A stretch of 44,711 nucleotides of DNA from NCBI GenBank assembly GCA_018830445.1, contig JAHJSN010000112.1, positions 1-44,711 of the forward strand, written 5' to 3'. Numbering within the stretch: the first letter of the stretch is position 1; the number at the start of each line of letters is the position of its first letter. Shown piece by piece: positions 25,873 through 34,269 of this stretch. Source of the stretch: Alphaproteobacteria bacterium. Its GTDB lineage: Bacteria > Pseudomonadota > Alphaproteobacteria > Rhizobiales > Hyphomicrobiaceae. A program made the translations under genes and the position numbers. The notes under the pieces were generated by a model. The model made no database searches, was not told the DNA's origin, and worked only from the letters and a program-made list of their open reading frames with translations.

Positions 25873-26336
25873 TACGAGTTCTCCGTGACTTTGGTGGACC
25901 TTGGTCGCTTCGCCGTTCGCGACGGCTTCCTGGCTTGGCGTCCGACACAGTCGGCCAAGGTGGAGCGGTCGAGATCAGCGAGGAATGCCTCCTCGGCGCG
26001 CTTCAGGTGGCTCTTCAGCCGGCAGCCAGGATTCAGGTTGCAGTCCCCGCCGTCGGCACGGAAGCATTCGACGAGCGCGTGTCGCCCTTCAAGATGTCTT
26101 ACGACCTCGCCGAGCCTTATCTCGTCGGCGGCGCGCGCGAGCCGCATACCGCCGCCGCCACCGCGCTGAGTTACAATAACTCCGGCCTCGACCAGTTCGC
26201 GGACGATTTTCAGAAGGTGGTGCCGCGAGATGCCATACTCGTCGGCAATCTCCTCGGTAGTTAGTAACCGGTCGGGCTCGGTGGCCAGCCGCATAAGGGC
26301 TCTAAGACCGTAGTCGGTGAAGGCTGTCAGTCGCAT
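25872..26336 (-). CDS. nsrR: NsrR-type Rrf2 iron-sulfur regulator (1)
   Basis: A 154-residue Rrf2-family regulator starting MRLTAFTDYGLRALMRLA, as NsrR proteins do. A winged helix-turn-helix (EEIADEYGISRHHLLKIVREL), the wing GGGGGMRLAR and cysteines at 91, 99 and 105 are present, together with Asp8, which is a cluster ligand in Streptomyces NsrR. NsrR binds a 4Fe-4S cluster that reacts with NO and lifts repression. ATG 26336 is chosen over a TTG three codons upstream. It leads the DsrC-like gene. The C-terminus is Lys/Arg-rich. NO sensing is inferred from family features; its targets are not known. Confidence 0.88.
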   Translation of the reverse strand: MRLTAFTDYGLRALMRLATEPDRLLTTEEIADEYGISRHHLLKIVRELVEAGVIVTQRGGGGGMRLARAADEIRLGEVVRHLEGRHALVECFRADGGDCNLNPGCRLKSHLKRAEEAFLADLDRSTLADCVGRQARKPSRTAKRPRSTKVTENS

Positions 26337-27206
26337 GGAGAACAACCGAACTTAACCGATGGCACCATGGCAGCGGTGAGACACGTCGTTTCGACTATCG
26401 CGGCGGCTGCGATCAAGAGCCTTCTCATTTGCTTTCTCCGCACTCGTGTTCCGGCTCCGACACTTGGTTCCCGTTGCAGCACGTTCTCGACCAAGTGTCG
26501 GTGCCGTAAGGAACACGAGCAAAGCTATGATTCTCGTGTAGCTTTTGCACCAAACGTTCGGTGCGCTACACTAGTGTGGCGTCGCGCCCTAATTGACCTG
26601 TCCGTGCGGCATGCTTCTCGTCATTTGAAGGCACGATGAACGCCGCACTAAGACAATGATGTTTCAAGTGGCCGTTACGTCGCGCCTAAATTGCCAACGG
26701 TTGCGGCTAGCACAGCGATTTAGGAGCGACGGGCCACTAGTCCGGGTTGTCACCTCTACATCCCGCTGACGCGCGCTTGCGACGAAGCGCTGTTGGAATT
26801 AGTACTATAAATGCTTATTCAATAGTAAAACGAACTGGTATTGCAAGTGCTATTTTAGAGCTTCAGTGCGGGGAACTGCGGTGATCGCAGGACCGAACGC
26901 GCGCAAGATGCAGTGCAGTGACGTCGGGGGCGTGAAAAAAAGTGCTGTCCTCGCGAGCGGATTGGCGCTGCCTTCAGGGCTTGGCATGACAATGCATCCG
27001 CTTTCACTGCAACCCGCGCGCTGTGACGCCCGCTCATTAGCCGAAGTCAAGTGCCTCAACTCGCCGCGGGATTAGAAATTTTTAGTGCGGTCGAGAAAGC
27101 CGAAATCCTCTGCTGATGCGCACGGCGTGTTCGGCAAGTTGTGCCGTGTGGTCGGCCAGTTCAATCGTGATCCCGGACCGAAACCATCGATAAGCGACGC
27201 GACGCT
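26337..27206. other. Gene-poor stretch
   Basis: No open reading frame with convincing codon pattern or family features was found on either strand. It contains the paired palindromes at 26443-26571 and an AT-richer patch around 26790-26850. Base composition is less GC-biased than in neighbouring genes, consistent with eroded or inserted DNA. Confidence 0.6.
26443..26571. repeat. Two tandem palindromes, similar layout to the window ends
   Basis: The first palindrome (26443-26519) pairs CTCGTGTTCC with GGAACACGAG and CCGACACTTGGT with ACCAAGTGTCGG. The second (26536-26571) pairs GTGTAGC with GCTACAC and GCACC with GGTGC. The spacer between them is about 16 nt. A GTGTTC-type outer arm, two hairpins in tandem and a CTAG at the far edge (26571-26574) recall the repeat at 1-140 and 44576-44711, although the inner sequences differ. 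Confidence 0.6.
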
Positions 27207-27640
27207 GTGGAAGAGTTCCATCCAGAGTTATGTATTCTCTCAGGCATCCTCCAGTCGACGTCGGGACTTCTGGTCGAAAGGGCCGAGAGGGCACTCCTCC
27301 CTCACCATACACATCTTCGTGTCGAAGGGTCCGTCGCTATTTCAGCTTCACATCGTGAAGATAAGGTGTTGTGGAACAGTTCGCGCCCACCCGAGCCAGC
27401 CGCACGACGGTTTCACTTCTTGGTCCGGGAGAGATTTTCATTCTTGCCGCCGTTGTGGAAAACGCCACCATGTTCATGTCGGCGCGATCACTCGGCCGGT
27501 TCGAGCTTCTTCGACTTCCTGCCGGACGCCTCAGGCAACTGACGAAGCGGAACCATCAGCTGCTGGATGCGCCTGTTTCCGGAGGCCAGGTTCACAAGCC
27601 AAGCGTCGGTGTCGGAGGACAAGCGTGATACTGACCAACG
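27207..27640 (+). pseudogene. Decayed Crp/Fnr-family regulator
   Basis: In one frame (27371-27628) the translation contains RTTVSLLGPGEIFILAAVVENATMFMSARSL followed by LLRLPAGRLRQL, the conserved end of a Crp/Fnr cyclic-nucleotide-type sensor domain. Residues that would precede it (VEGSVAISASHREDK) are in another frame (27300-27365), so at least one frameshift separates them. The helix-turn-helix C-terminus is not readable in any single frame. It therefore appears to be a broken FNR/DNR/NnrR-like gene. Its protein could once have acted at the TTGAC-type sites at 4606 and 20594. Recognition rests on one well-conserved block. Confidence 0.55.
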
Positions 27641-27930
27641 AGTCGTAGAAACTTATTGAACTTGACGGGGCTGGCGAGTAACATTCATGCAAGATGCATC
27701 TTATGGGCCTGCAACAGTTGTTGCGCTCGATTTCTTTTTGGAGCGCGCGGGTGCCTTTTCGGGTAGGGCCCCAAGGGGCGATTGCTTCACAACTTTGAAT
27801 GATCGGCATCCATTTGCGAGGTGGAAATAATGCGATGGTAGGTCCAACGCGTACTGTCTAGCTGCGATCTGTGAATCTGAGCGGGCTGGATTCTGAGGCG
27901 GGACTTGAGGCAGGCCGGCATTAGAGTCAT

Positions 27931-27961
27931 CGATCGGTTGGCCTATCGATCTGCCGATCGG
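27931..27961. repeat. Short inverted repeat rich in CGATCG
   Basis: CGATCGG and CCGATCG flank a 16-nt loop that itself contains ATCGAT, giving three closely spaced CGATC units. It lies 36 nt upstream of the small ORF at 27997. It could be a hairpin or a local repeat; no T-run follows. Confidence 0.4.
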
Positions 27962-27996
27962 TAGAGCGTTTATCTAGCTTTAAGGAACGGCCCTGA

Positions 27997-28164
27997 ATGC
28001 AAGTTTTTCGATTTCTTGAAGCGGTATTTCTGTGGCCGGGAGATTTTGTTCGCCGCAAATTGGGTATCGAACTAGAGCAGGATGGCGGTATCATCAGGTC
28101 GTTCGTGAACATGTCGTTCTGGGGCGGAATCTGTTTGTTTGTTGGGCTTCGATATTTTACCTGA
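27997..28164 (+). CDS. Small membrane protein of unknown function (55 aa)
   Basis: An ATG-started 55-codon frame preceded by AAGGAA about 11 nt upstream. The product starts MQVFRFLEAVFLWPGDFVRRK, has a charged middle (LGIELEQDGG) and a C-terminal hydrophobic segment (SFWGGICLFVGLRYF) that could span the membrane. Amphipathic start, acidic loop and one helix resemble small inner-membrane proteins. No family was recognised. It stands alone between the decayed regulator and the MocR gene, pointing toward the latter. The coherent amino-acid pattern is the only support, so it may also be chance. Confidence 0.42.
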   Translation: MQVFRFLEAVFLWPGDFVRRKLGIELEQDGGIIRSFVNMSFWGGICLFVGLRYFT

Positions 28165-28621
28165 TTAGCCCGTTTCGTTCGACGCACCGACGTGCGTTGC
28201 GCGATCGAAAAATGTGCGAGTGGAATCCGCGGCTGGACTGGAACACCCTCTCCACTCACGTCGCTGAATTGCGTCGGCGGCTGCTTGTAGAATTGACAAT
28301 ATCTGGACTGGCCTTCTCTTTCGGGGCGTGCAGCGCAGGACTCAATCCTCACGGAATTCGGCTTCAGGATAGGCCGTCAAATTCCCTTGGAGCTGGGGCG
28401 CGTTTGGGTCTTGACGGCAACCCTGATGGCGGCGTTCCACCCTGTGAGAAGGGCGGGCTTAAATTCCTTAAATTCTTTTCATGCGCTGGCACCATCATGC
28501 AGGCAGCCTGTGGTTCTATGACTTCAGCTAATCGAGAGCCAACATTGGTGCCACAGTATTGGCTGCATACGCCTTTGTCGTCTTGCGAGCGACTGCGCGC
28601 GGAAACGGGAAGTCAAACAAG
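28165..28621. other. Upstream region of the mocR-ccm-hemA operon; no gene seen
   Basis: Open frames here give low-complexity or Cys/Arg-rich translations without family features. The stretch before 28622 presumably contains the promoter of the ccm-hemA operon, but no TTGAC-N4-GTCAA type site or clear -35/-10 pair was found. Confidence 0.5.
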
Positions 28622-30160
28622 ATGCAGTTGCCGATCGTGGTAAGCGAGGTTGGGAGTTCAACGCTTCAAGACCAGATCTTCGAACAGATCCGGGCCATGA
28701 TCCTTGATGGACAACTGAAAGCAGAGGACCCGCTTCCTGCGACCCGTGATCTGAGCGCACAAGCCGGCGTCTCCCGAAACACAGCCGTGCTCGCTTATGA
28801 ACGTCTGATCGCAGAGGGGTACCTCTACACACGACCGCACGTCGGCACGTTCGTCGCGTCAGAAATTCCAGAAGACGCCCTCTCGGTATTGCGCAACGGT
28901 CACGAACCCGGCGCCATCGAGCATAGGCTGCCACGCACACCATGCCCGAGCATCAGGCTACAGCATCCCAGGGATGCCCACCAGCTCGTGTCTCCGCACG
29001 GTAGCCGGCTGACCGCCGATTTCTGGGTTGGACGTCCAGACCCGGCATCATTTCCCACCAAGGCGTGGTCAAAGCACATTTGGCGGCGGCTCCAGTCGGC
29101 CGGCACGGGGCTCACCGAATACGGTAATCCTGCGGGACTCTTGGAGTTGAGACAGGCAATCGCCGATCATCTGGGTCCGGCGCGCGGAATAATCGCCGAC
29201 CCTGATCAAATCATCATAGTCGGGGGCTGCCAGGATGGCTTCAATTTGATCTCCCGGTTGCTGATCGAGCAAGGCACACCGGCAATCGTCGAAAACCCGT
29301 GTTATCAAGGCGCTGCCTACGTGCTCCAGTGCCACGGCGCGACGCTTCATCCGGTCCCCGTGGACCGCGAGGGTCTCGACGTCTCCCAGCTTCCAGGCAT
29401 GCGGCGAGCCGTCGTCTATATCACACCGTCGCACCAGTATCCGATGGGCGTGACACTGTCTCTGCCCCGGCGCATAACGCTCCTGTCATGGGCTACGGAA
29501 AATGACGCCTATATCATCGAGGACGACTACGACAGCGACTTCCGTTTCGTGGGTTCGCCTCTGACCGCCTTGAAGGGCCTCGATCGCAGGGATCGCGTGC
29601 TTTACCTGGGCACGTTCTCGAAATGCATGGGACCGGGGCTACGGCTGGGGTATATCGTTGTTCCGCCACCGCTTTCCGACGTCGCAAAACGCCTCAAAGC
29701 GTTGATGAGCAATGGCCAAGCCTGGCTAGAACAGGCTGCAATGGCCGACTTCATGAGCAGCGGAGGCTATCAGCGGCACTTGCGCCGCGTGCGACAACTC
29801 TATCTCGAAAAACGTGACGCGCTGATAGCGGCGCTTGATGAGAATTTTGGGCCGGGAACGGTGAGCGGTGCGGACGGTGGAATGCACCTTGTCTGCCGCA
29901 TTCCCGACGGCCTTCCCAATGTTGATGAAATCGAGCGGCGGGCGCTCTCCAAGGGCATTGGCGTTTGTTCGTTTTCGTCAGGTGCCGCTTTGTATTTCGG
30001 CGACGACGATGGCCAAAGGCGGCATCTCGTACTGGGATATGCGGCACTTACGCCCAAGCAGATCAAGAAAAGCATTTCCCAACTTGCAGGCCTTCTGTCG
30101 CCGAATTCGCATGCGCCAAAGATGGTTGCGTCAAGTGCTGCTTCGGAGGCGGAAGCATGA
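28622..30160 (+). CDS. MocR/PdxR-type GntR regulator with aminotransferase-like domain
   Basis: A 512-residue MocR-family protein. Residues about 1-80 are a GntR winged helix (LQDQIFEQIRAMILDGQL, PATRDLSAQAGVSRNTAVLAYERL), joined to a fold-type I aminotransferase domain with the PLP lysine in GTFSKCMGPGLRLGY and the IIEDDYDSDFRF motif. Such proteins sense PLP or amino compounds and control vitamin B6, GABA, taurine or ectoine genes. Here the stop overlaps ccmF by 4 nt, making it the first gene of the ccmFGHI-hemA operon; HemA is itself a PLP enzyme. A role in sensing ALA, PLP or a related amine to tune heme supply is plausible but inferred. Confidence 0.9.
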   Translation: MQLPIVVSEVGSSTLQDQIFEQIRAMILDGQLKAEDPLPATRDLSAQAGVSRNTAVLAYERLIAEGYLYTRPHVGTFVASEIPEDALSVLRNGHEPGAIEHRLPRTPCPSIRLQHPRDAHQLVSPHGSRLTADFWVGRPDPASFPTKAWSKHIWRRLQSAGTGLTEYGNPAGLLELRQAIADHLGPARGIIADPDQIIIVGGCQDGFNLISRLLIEQGTPAIVENPCYQGAAYVLQCHGATLHPVPVDREGLDVSQLPGMRRAVVYITPSHQYPMGVTLSLPRRITLLSWATENDAYIIEDDYDSDFRFVGSPLTALKGLDRRDRVLYLGTFSKCMGPGLRLGYIVVPPPLSDVAKRLKALMSNGQAWLEQAAMADFMSSGGYQRHLRRVRQLYLEKRDALIAALDENFGPGTVSGADGGMHLVCRIPDGLPNVDEIERRALSKGIGVCSFSSGAALYFGDDDGQRRHLVLGYAALTPKQIKKSISQLAGLLSPNSHAPKMVASSAASEAEA

Positions 30161-32175
30161 ACGGCAGTATCATTGAATTCGGAATGGCGGCCGCCTCGTT
30201 GGCGTTGATCCTCTCGTGCGCAGCCATTGTACTGGCCCTCGCCAGTGTCTCGATGCGCCACCCAGCGTTTGCTGCCGTTGCAGGACGTGCGCTCGTCGTC
30301 AACTTCGTTCTCGCGACGGTCGCCTGCCTGAGTGTGGTCTGGGCGTTCGTGTACAACGACTTCTCCGTCGCTTACGTCGCGCAGAATTCCAATACGCGAC
30401 TTCCCCTCATCTATCGCATCACTGCACTTTGGGGCGCGCACGAAGGGTCACTCTTGTTGTGGTTCTGGATGTTGTCGTTCTATTCGGCGGCCGTGATATG
30501 TCTGCACTGGACAACGCATCCGCGATCCATGCCCTACATCATGGCGACGTTTGCGGCCGTGCAAACGGGATTCCTGGTTCTAATTCTCTTCCTGTCGAGT
30601 CCCTTTACGGAACTCCTGCCTGCTCCGGTCGAGGGCCGAGATCTGAACCCGCTTCTACAGGATCCGGGTCTCATAATTCACCCCCCGATGCTTTATCTTG
30701 GATATGTCGGCTTTGTTGTTCCATTCGCCTTCGCTATCGCGGCGCTGATGCGGGGCAGCTCAAGTGCAGAATGGGTCACCGCGACGCGGCGATGGACACT
30801 GTTTGCGTGGCTGTCGCTGACAAGCGGGATCATGCTTGGCGGGTATTGGGCCTATTATGAACTCGGCTGGGGCGGGTATTGGGCCTGGGATCCGGTTGAG
30901 AATGCTTCGCTGATGCCCTGGTTGACGGGTACGGCTCTTCTCCATTCGATCATGGCTCAAGAGAAGCGCAACCTGTTCCAAGGTTGGAATGCGTTCCTCG
31001 CCATCGCGACGTTCGCGCTCTCGCTCCTGGGGACCTTCCTCGTTCGTTCGGGCGTATTGACCTCAGTGCATGCTTTTGCGGTGGATCCAACCCGAGGGCT
31101 CTATCTTCTGGCGTTTCTGGCGACTGTCACGATCGGCGGATTTAGTCTTCTCGTGATGCGCGCCGACACGCTCCGCTCGCCGGTTCGAGTCGAAGGGACG
31201 CTATCGCGAGAAACGGCGCTGCTGTTCAACAACCTGTTTTTGATCGTAGCAGTGGCGACAGTTTTTTTCGGGACGCTGTATCCGCTGGCCGCAGAGGTTT
31301 TCCTTGGCGAGCGGGTCACGGTGGCGGCTCCTTACTTCAACAAGACGGTTCTCCCGATCATGGTCGCAGTCGTCATCCTCATGGCCATTGGTCCGGTCGT
31401 GCCGTGGCGCAAGGCGACCCGGTCGCACCTTCAGAAGCTGTTGGTCATCCCTGCGATGGCTGCGCTCGCAGCAACTATAACGGGTTTGACTTTTGGAATC
31501 CGCGCCATCATTCCGCTATTGGCCCTTGCCGGGATCGGAATGGTGCTGGCGGCGATCATTACCGATACGCTGCGCTCGCTTCGCGCTCGCTCGTCGACGA
31601 CAGGTGAAAGCAGTCATCGCGCGCTCGCGTCGTTGGTGATGTGGAACAGGCGTCGTTACGGCGGCTATGTCGTACATCTCGGCGTGACGTGTGTGGCTTT
31701 CGGCATTCTTGCCTCCGGCTTGTTCCAGGAAGCAAAAACGGTCGTTCTGTCGCCTGGAGAAAGGTTCGAGATCGGTGACTACATCCTGACCTTCAACGGC
31801 ATGGAGTCTGTCGCGGGACCAAACTGGGCCGCACGGCAGGCGAATCTTGAGGTCACTTCGGGCGATGACAGCCTGGGAAGCATGCAGCCTCAGCGGCGCA
31901 ACTATCCGCGCGGTGAAATGACGACAACCGAGTCGGCCATTCGCTCGACGCTGGCCGGTGACCTCTATGTCGTCGTCGGCGAAGAACTAGGGCAGGGTCG
32001 CGCTTCGATCCGGGCCTATTCCATTCCGCTGGTCGGATGGATCTGGGCTGGCTGGCTCGTAATAGTTGTCGGGTCGCTTTTTGCGCTATCGCAGCCGCGT
32101 CCGGCGGCCAGCCGGCAATCGGCGGGTTCGCGGCAAGTCGATGCAGTGACGACGCCGGTTGGAGGTGTGATATGA
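30157..32175 (+). CDS. ccmF: CcmF cytochrome c heme lyase subunit
   Basis: A 672-residue integral membrane protein of the heme-handling family with about 15 helices. The tryptophan-rich WWD motif WGGYWAWDPVENAS is intact, with surrounding conserved segments HPPMLYLGYVGF and GTFLVRSGVLTSVHAFA. CcmF works with CcmH and CcmI to ligate heme to CxxCH motifs in the periplasm. It follows the regulator with an ATGA overlap and a good GGAGG site. The ccmABCDE genes, which make and deliver holo-CcmE, are not in this window and must come from elsewhere. NrfE is the main alternative name, but CcmG, H and I follow directly. Confidence 0.95.
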   Translation: MNGSIIEFGMAAASLALILSCAAIVLALASVSMRHPAFAAVAGRALVVNFVLATVACLSVVWAFVYNDFSVAYVAQNSNTRLPLIYRITALWGAHEGSLLLWFWMLSFYSAAVICLHWTTHPRSMPYIMATFAAVQTGFLVLILFLSSPFTELLPAPVEGRDLNPLLQDPGLIIHPPMLYLGYVGFVVPFAFAIAALMRGSSSAEWVTATRRWTLFAWLSLTSGIMLGGYWAYYELGWGGYWAWDPVENASLMPWLTGTALLHSIMAQEKRNLFQGWNAFLAIATFALSLLGTFLVRSGVLTSVHAFAVDPTRGLYLLAFLATVTIGGFSLLVMRADTLRSPVRVEGTLSRETALLFNNLFLIVAVATVFFGTLYPLAAEVFLGERVTVAAPYFNKTVLPIMVAVVILMAIGPVVPWRKATRSHLQKLLVIPAMAALAATITGLTFGIRAIIPLLALAGIGMVLAAIITDTLRSLRARSSTTGESSHRALASLVMWNRRRYGGYVVHLGVTCVAFGILASGLFQEAKTVVLSPGERFEIGDYILTFNGMESVAGPNWAARQANLEVTSGDDSLGSMQPQRRNYPRGEMTTTESAIRSTLAGDLYVVVGEELGQGRASIRAYSIPLVGWIWAGWLVIVVGSLFALSQPRPAASRQSAGSRQVDAVTTPVGGVI

Positions 32176-32741
32176 CAACCGTTGTTTCCAATACGCGAAA
32201 AACTTTTGTTCACGCCTGGTGGAAACCGCTTCTGCTCATCGCAACCGTGGGACTACTGGGGTTGTTCGCGTTGGGGCTGGGGCGGGACCCGACGTTCATG
32301 CCCTCGGCCCTGGTCGGCCGAGCGGTTCCCGATTTCGAACTCGCGACTTTAAGCGCCGCGGGCAGGACCCGTAGCGGCGACCTTGCCGGCAACCCGCTCA
32401 TCATCAATTTCTGGGCATCGTGGTGCGGCGCATGTCGCAGCGAGCACGACACGCTTTTGAAGTTGGGCCGAGAGCTGCAAGGGTCGGGTCAGGTTCGTAT
32501 TCTAGGGATCAACCATCGCGATACCGCGTCCAACGCAGAGCGCTTTCTGTCAAGCCTTGGAGCATTCCCCTACCCATCAGCGATCGATGCAGACGGAAGA
32601 ACAGGTGTTGACTTCGGCGTCTTCGGGTTGCCCGAGACATTTTTTGTCGACGCCACCGGAATCGTTCGCGCCCGCCACATAGGGCCGCTGAACGAGCGCG
32701 ATGTCTCTCGCTACCTCGCTGTCATCGGAGTAGAGAGATGA
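32172..32741 (+). CDS. ccmG: CcmG/DsbE thiol-disulfide oxidoreductase
   Basis: A 189-residue membrane-anchored thioredoxin-like protein: one helix at about 18-37, then the fold with active site NFWASWCGAC (CxxC) and the cis-Pro region FGVFGLPETFFVD. CcmG reduces the CxxCH cysteines of apocytochromes so that heme can be attached. ATG 32172 overlaps the ccmF stop by 4 nt and follows GGAGG; longer upstream readings are out of frame with homology. Next gene ccmH overlaps in the same way. Confidence 0.94.
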   Translation: MTTVVSNTRKTFVHAWWKPLLLIATVGLLGLFALGLGRDPTFMPSALVGRAVPDFELATLSAAGRTRSGDLAGNPLIINFWASWCGACRSEHDTLLKLGRELQGSGQVRILGINHRDTASNAERFLSSLGAFPYPSAIDADGRTGVDFGVFGLPETFFVDATGIVRARHIGPLNERDVSRYLAVIGVER

Positions 32742-33205
32742 GGCTTGTGGTCAGGCTCCTGGTGATACTGCTTGCCTCATCCTCGCTGTTGGGTGGGGCC
32801 GGCGCCGCAGATGGGCTGATACAGGAAGACCGCGCAGAGCAACGGTTGAAGACAATAGCTTCAGGGTTGCGCTGCCCCGTTTGTCAGGGGGAAGCGGTTT
32901 ACGATTCGCATTCCACGATCGCCAACCAGATGAAAACGCTGATCCGCGAGCAGGTTGCAGCCGGGCGCACTGATGACGAAATCCGCGGATTCTTCGTCAC
33001 ACGTTACGGTGCATTCGTTCTGATGGAACCGGCAGCGAGCGGCATGAACCTGATGATCTGGTTATTTCCCTTGTTGGCCCTTTCGGCAGGCATGTTGGCA
33101 ATTCTCGTTCTCCTCGGACGAAGACGCCAGGCCGTCGCGCCACCGGCCACCTCGGTCGGTGGAACGGAAGAATTCCTGACGAGACTCGAACGGTTGGAAC
33201 CATGA
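32738..33205 (+). CDS. ccmH: CcmH/CycL cytochrome c biogenesis protein
   Basis: A 155-residue CcmH with signal peptide (about 1-23), the redox motif LRCPVCQ in its N-terminal three-helix domain and one C-terminal anchor helix (about 103-126). CcmH exchanges disulfides with CcmG and apocytochrome c as part of the heme ligation complex. It overlaps ccmG and ccmI by 4 nt each. It is the short form without the TPR extension, which here is provided by the separate CcmI. Confidence 0.94.
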   Translation: MRLVVRLLVILLASSSLLGGAGAADGLIQEDRAEQRLKTIASGLRCPVCQGEAVYDSHSTIANQMKTLIREQVAAGRTDDEIRGFFVTRYGAFVLMEPAASGMNLMIWLFPLLALSAGMLAILVLLGRRRQAVAPPATSVGGTEEFLTRLERLEP

Positions 33206-34269
33206 CCATGCTCATCGCCATTTTGGTGCTTGGCGCCATCGCCGCAATGTGGGTGGTTTTTCCATTGCTGAGCAGCGCCTTCGACGCACTTCCCGATCCC
33301 GAGGGAGACGCCAACAATGGAGCGGGGCTGTGGCAGCAGGAGAAGGACCGGCTCGTCAGGGAGATGGTCGCACTTGATTTCGCCGTGGCCGAAGACCGGC
33401 TCTCTGAGGACGACTACATCGAGCAAAGGAACCGTCTAATGTCGGAAGCTCAGGAAGCGGTCACCAGAGCGAGCAGACCGCGAATCGCTGACGATCCTCC
33501 GAAGGCAACCCCGGGCATTTACCCTGGTCTCGCCATAAGCCTGGCGCTGATGCTGGTCGTGGGTGCCACGGCATTCACGCTCATGCTCGATGGCAATGAC
33601 ATAAGGCGGGACACTAACCCCCATGCCGATGGCCGGGTTCCCTTGCCTGCTCCAACCGCGGGCTTCGGCACACCACCTGCTTTCGAGAACGCTGCGCAAG
33701 GGCCGCAAAATGAAAACATGCAGACACCGGTTCAGGCGGCTGCGGACCTGCCAGATGTTGGAGCGATGGTTGCCAAACTCGAAGCTCGCGTCAAAACAGG
33801 CAAAGTCGGTGTCGATGACATCGTCATGCTGGCGAGAAGCTATCTGGTCATGAACCGCGAGAAAGAGTCGATGGAACTCTATCGGCGGGCGGTGTCGATG
33901 GCGCCTAGTGATTCCAAGTTGAAGCTCGTGGTGGCTTCCGCGCTGATACGGTCCAGCCAGGAGAGCGACCGCACAGACGGCCAGACAATTGTCGATGGAA
34001 TACTTTCGCGAGAACCAGAAAAGCCCGAGGCGCTCTGGCTGAAGAGCATCGGGTTCATCCAGCGCCACGAAATCGCCCCGGCACGTCAAACGCTCGCGAA
34101 GCTGGCCGTTCTGGTGGTCGACAATCCAGAGGCCAAGGCCGCAGTTGCGGGGCTACTCCAGCAAATCGAAGCCGCACCAGCTTCGAGGCAGGCGCCCGGA
34201 GTCGCCCCCCCGACGAGGACTGCCGCGCCACAGAATGCACCTGCTGAGAAGGGGTCAAAATCGCAATGA
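33202..34269 (+). CDS. ccmI: CcmI/CycH apocytochrome c chaperone
   Basis: A 355-residue CcmI homologue: two N-terminal membrane helices (about 3-25 and 108-128) flank a cytoplasmic loop with a leucine-zipper-like [22 protein letters not shown], followed by a periplasmic TPR domain (about 185-320; [13 protein letters not shown] and similar repeats) and a Pro/Ala-rich tail. CcmI holds the C-terminal ends of apocytochromes for CcmFH. Its last codons overlap the hemA start by 4 nt, an unusual link of heme attachment to heme synthesis. Confidence 0.9.
   Translation: MTMLIAILVLGAIAAMWVVFPLLSSAFDALPDPEGDANNGAGLWQQEKDRLVREMVALDFAVAEDRLSEDDYIEQRNRLMSEAQEAVTRASRPRIADDPPKATPGIYPGLAISLALMLVVGATAFTLMLDGNDIRRDTNPHADGRVPLPAPTAGFGTPPAFENAAQGPQNENMQTPVQAAADLPDVGAMVAKLEARVKTGKVGVDDIVMLARSYLVMNREKESMELYRRAVSMAPSDSKLKLVVASALIRSSQESDRTDGQTIVDGILSREPEKPEALWLKSIGFIQRHEIAPARQTLAKLAVLVVDNPEAKAAVAGLLQQIEAAPASRQAPGVAPPTRTAAPQNAPAEKGSKSQ

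Noticed and set aside
26443-26571. CRISPR-like array from repeated GTGTTC motifs
   Set aside because: The repeats are inverted hairpin arms, not regularly spaced direct repeats with spacers, and no cas gene is near.
26866-27075. Short frames on both strands around 26850-27060
   Set aside because: No ribosome site or family features; probably noncoding repeat DNA.
27085-27648. 187-aa open frame over the gene-poor region
   Set aside because: Its translation is rich in Ser, Arg and Cys with no family features; a neighbouring frame carries the recognisable Crp/Fnr block.
28032-28643. 203-aa open frame upstream of the MocR gene
   Set aside because: Low-quality translation without motifs and overlapping the better-supported small ORF in another frame.
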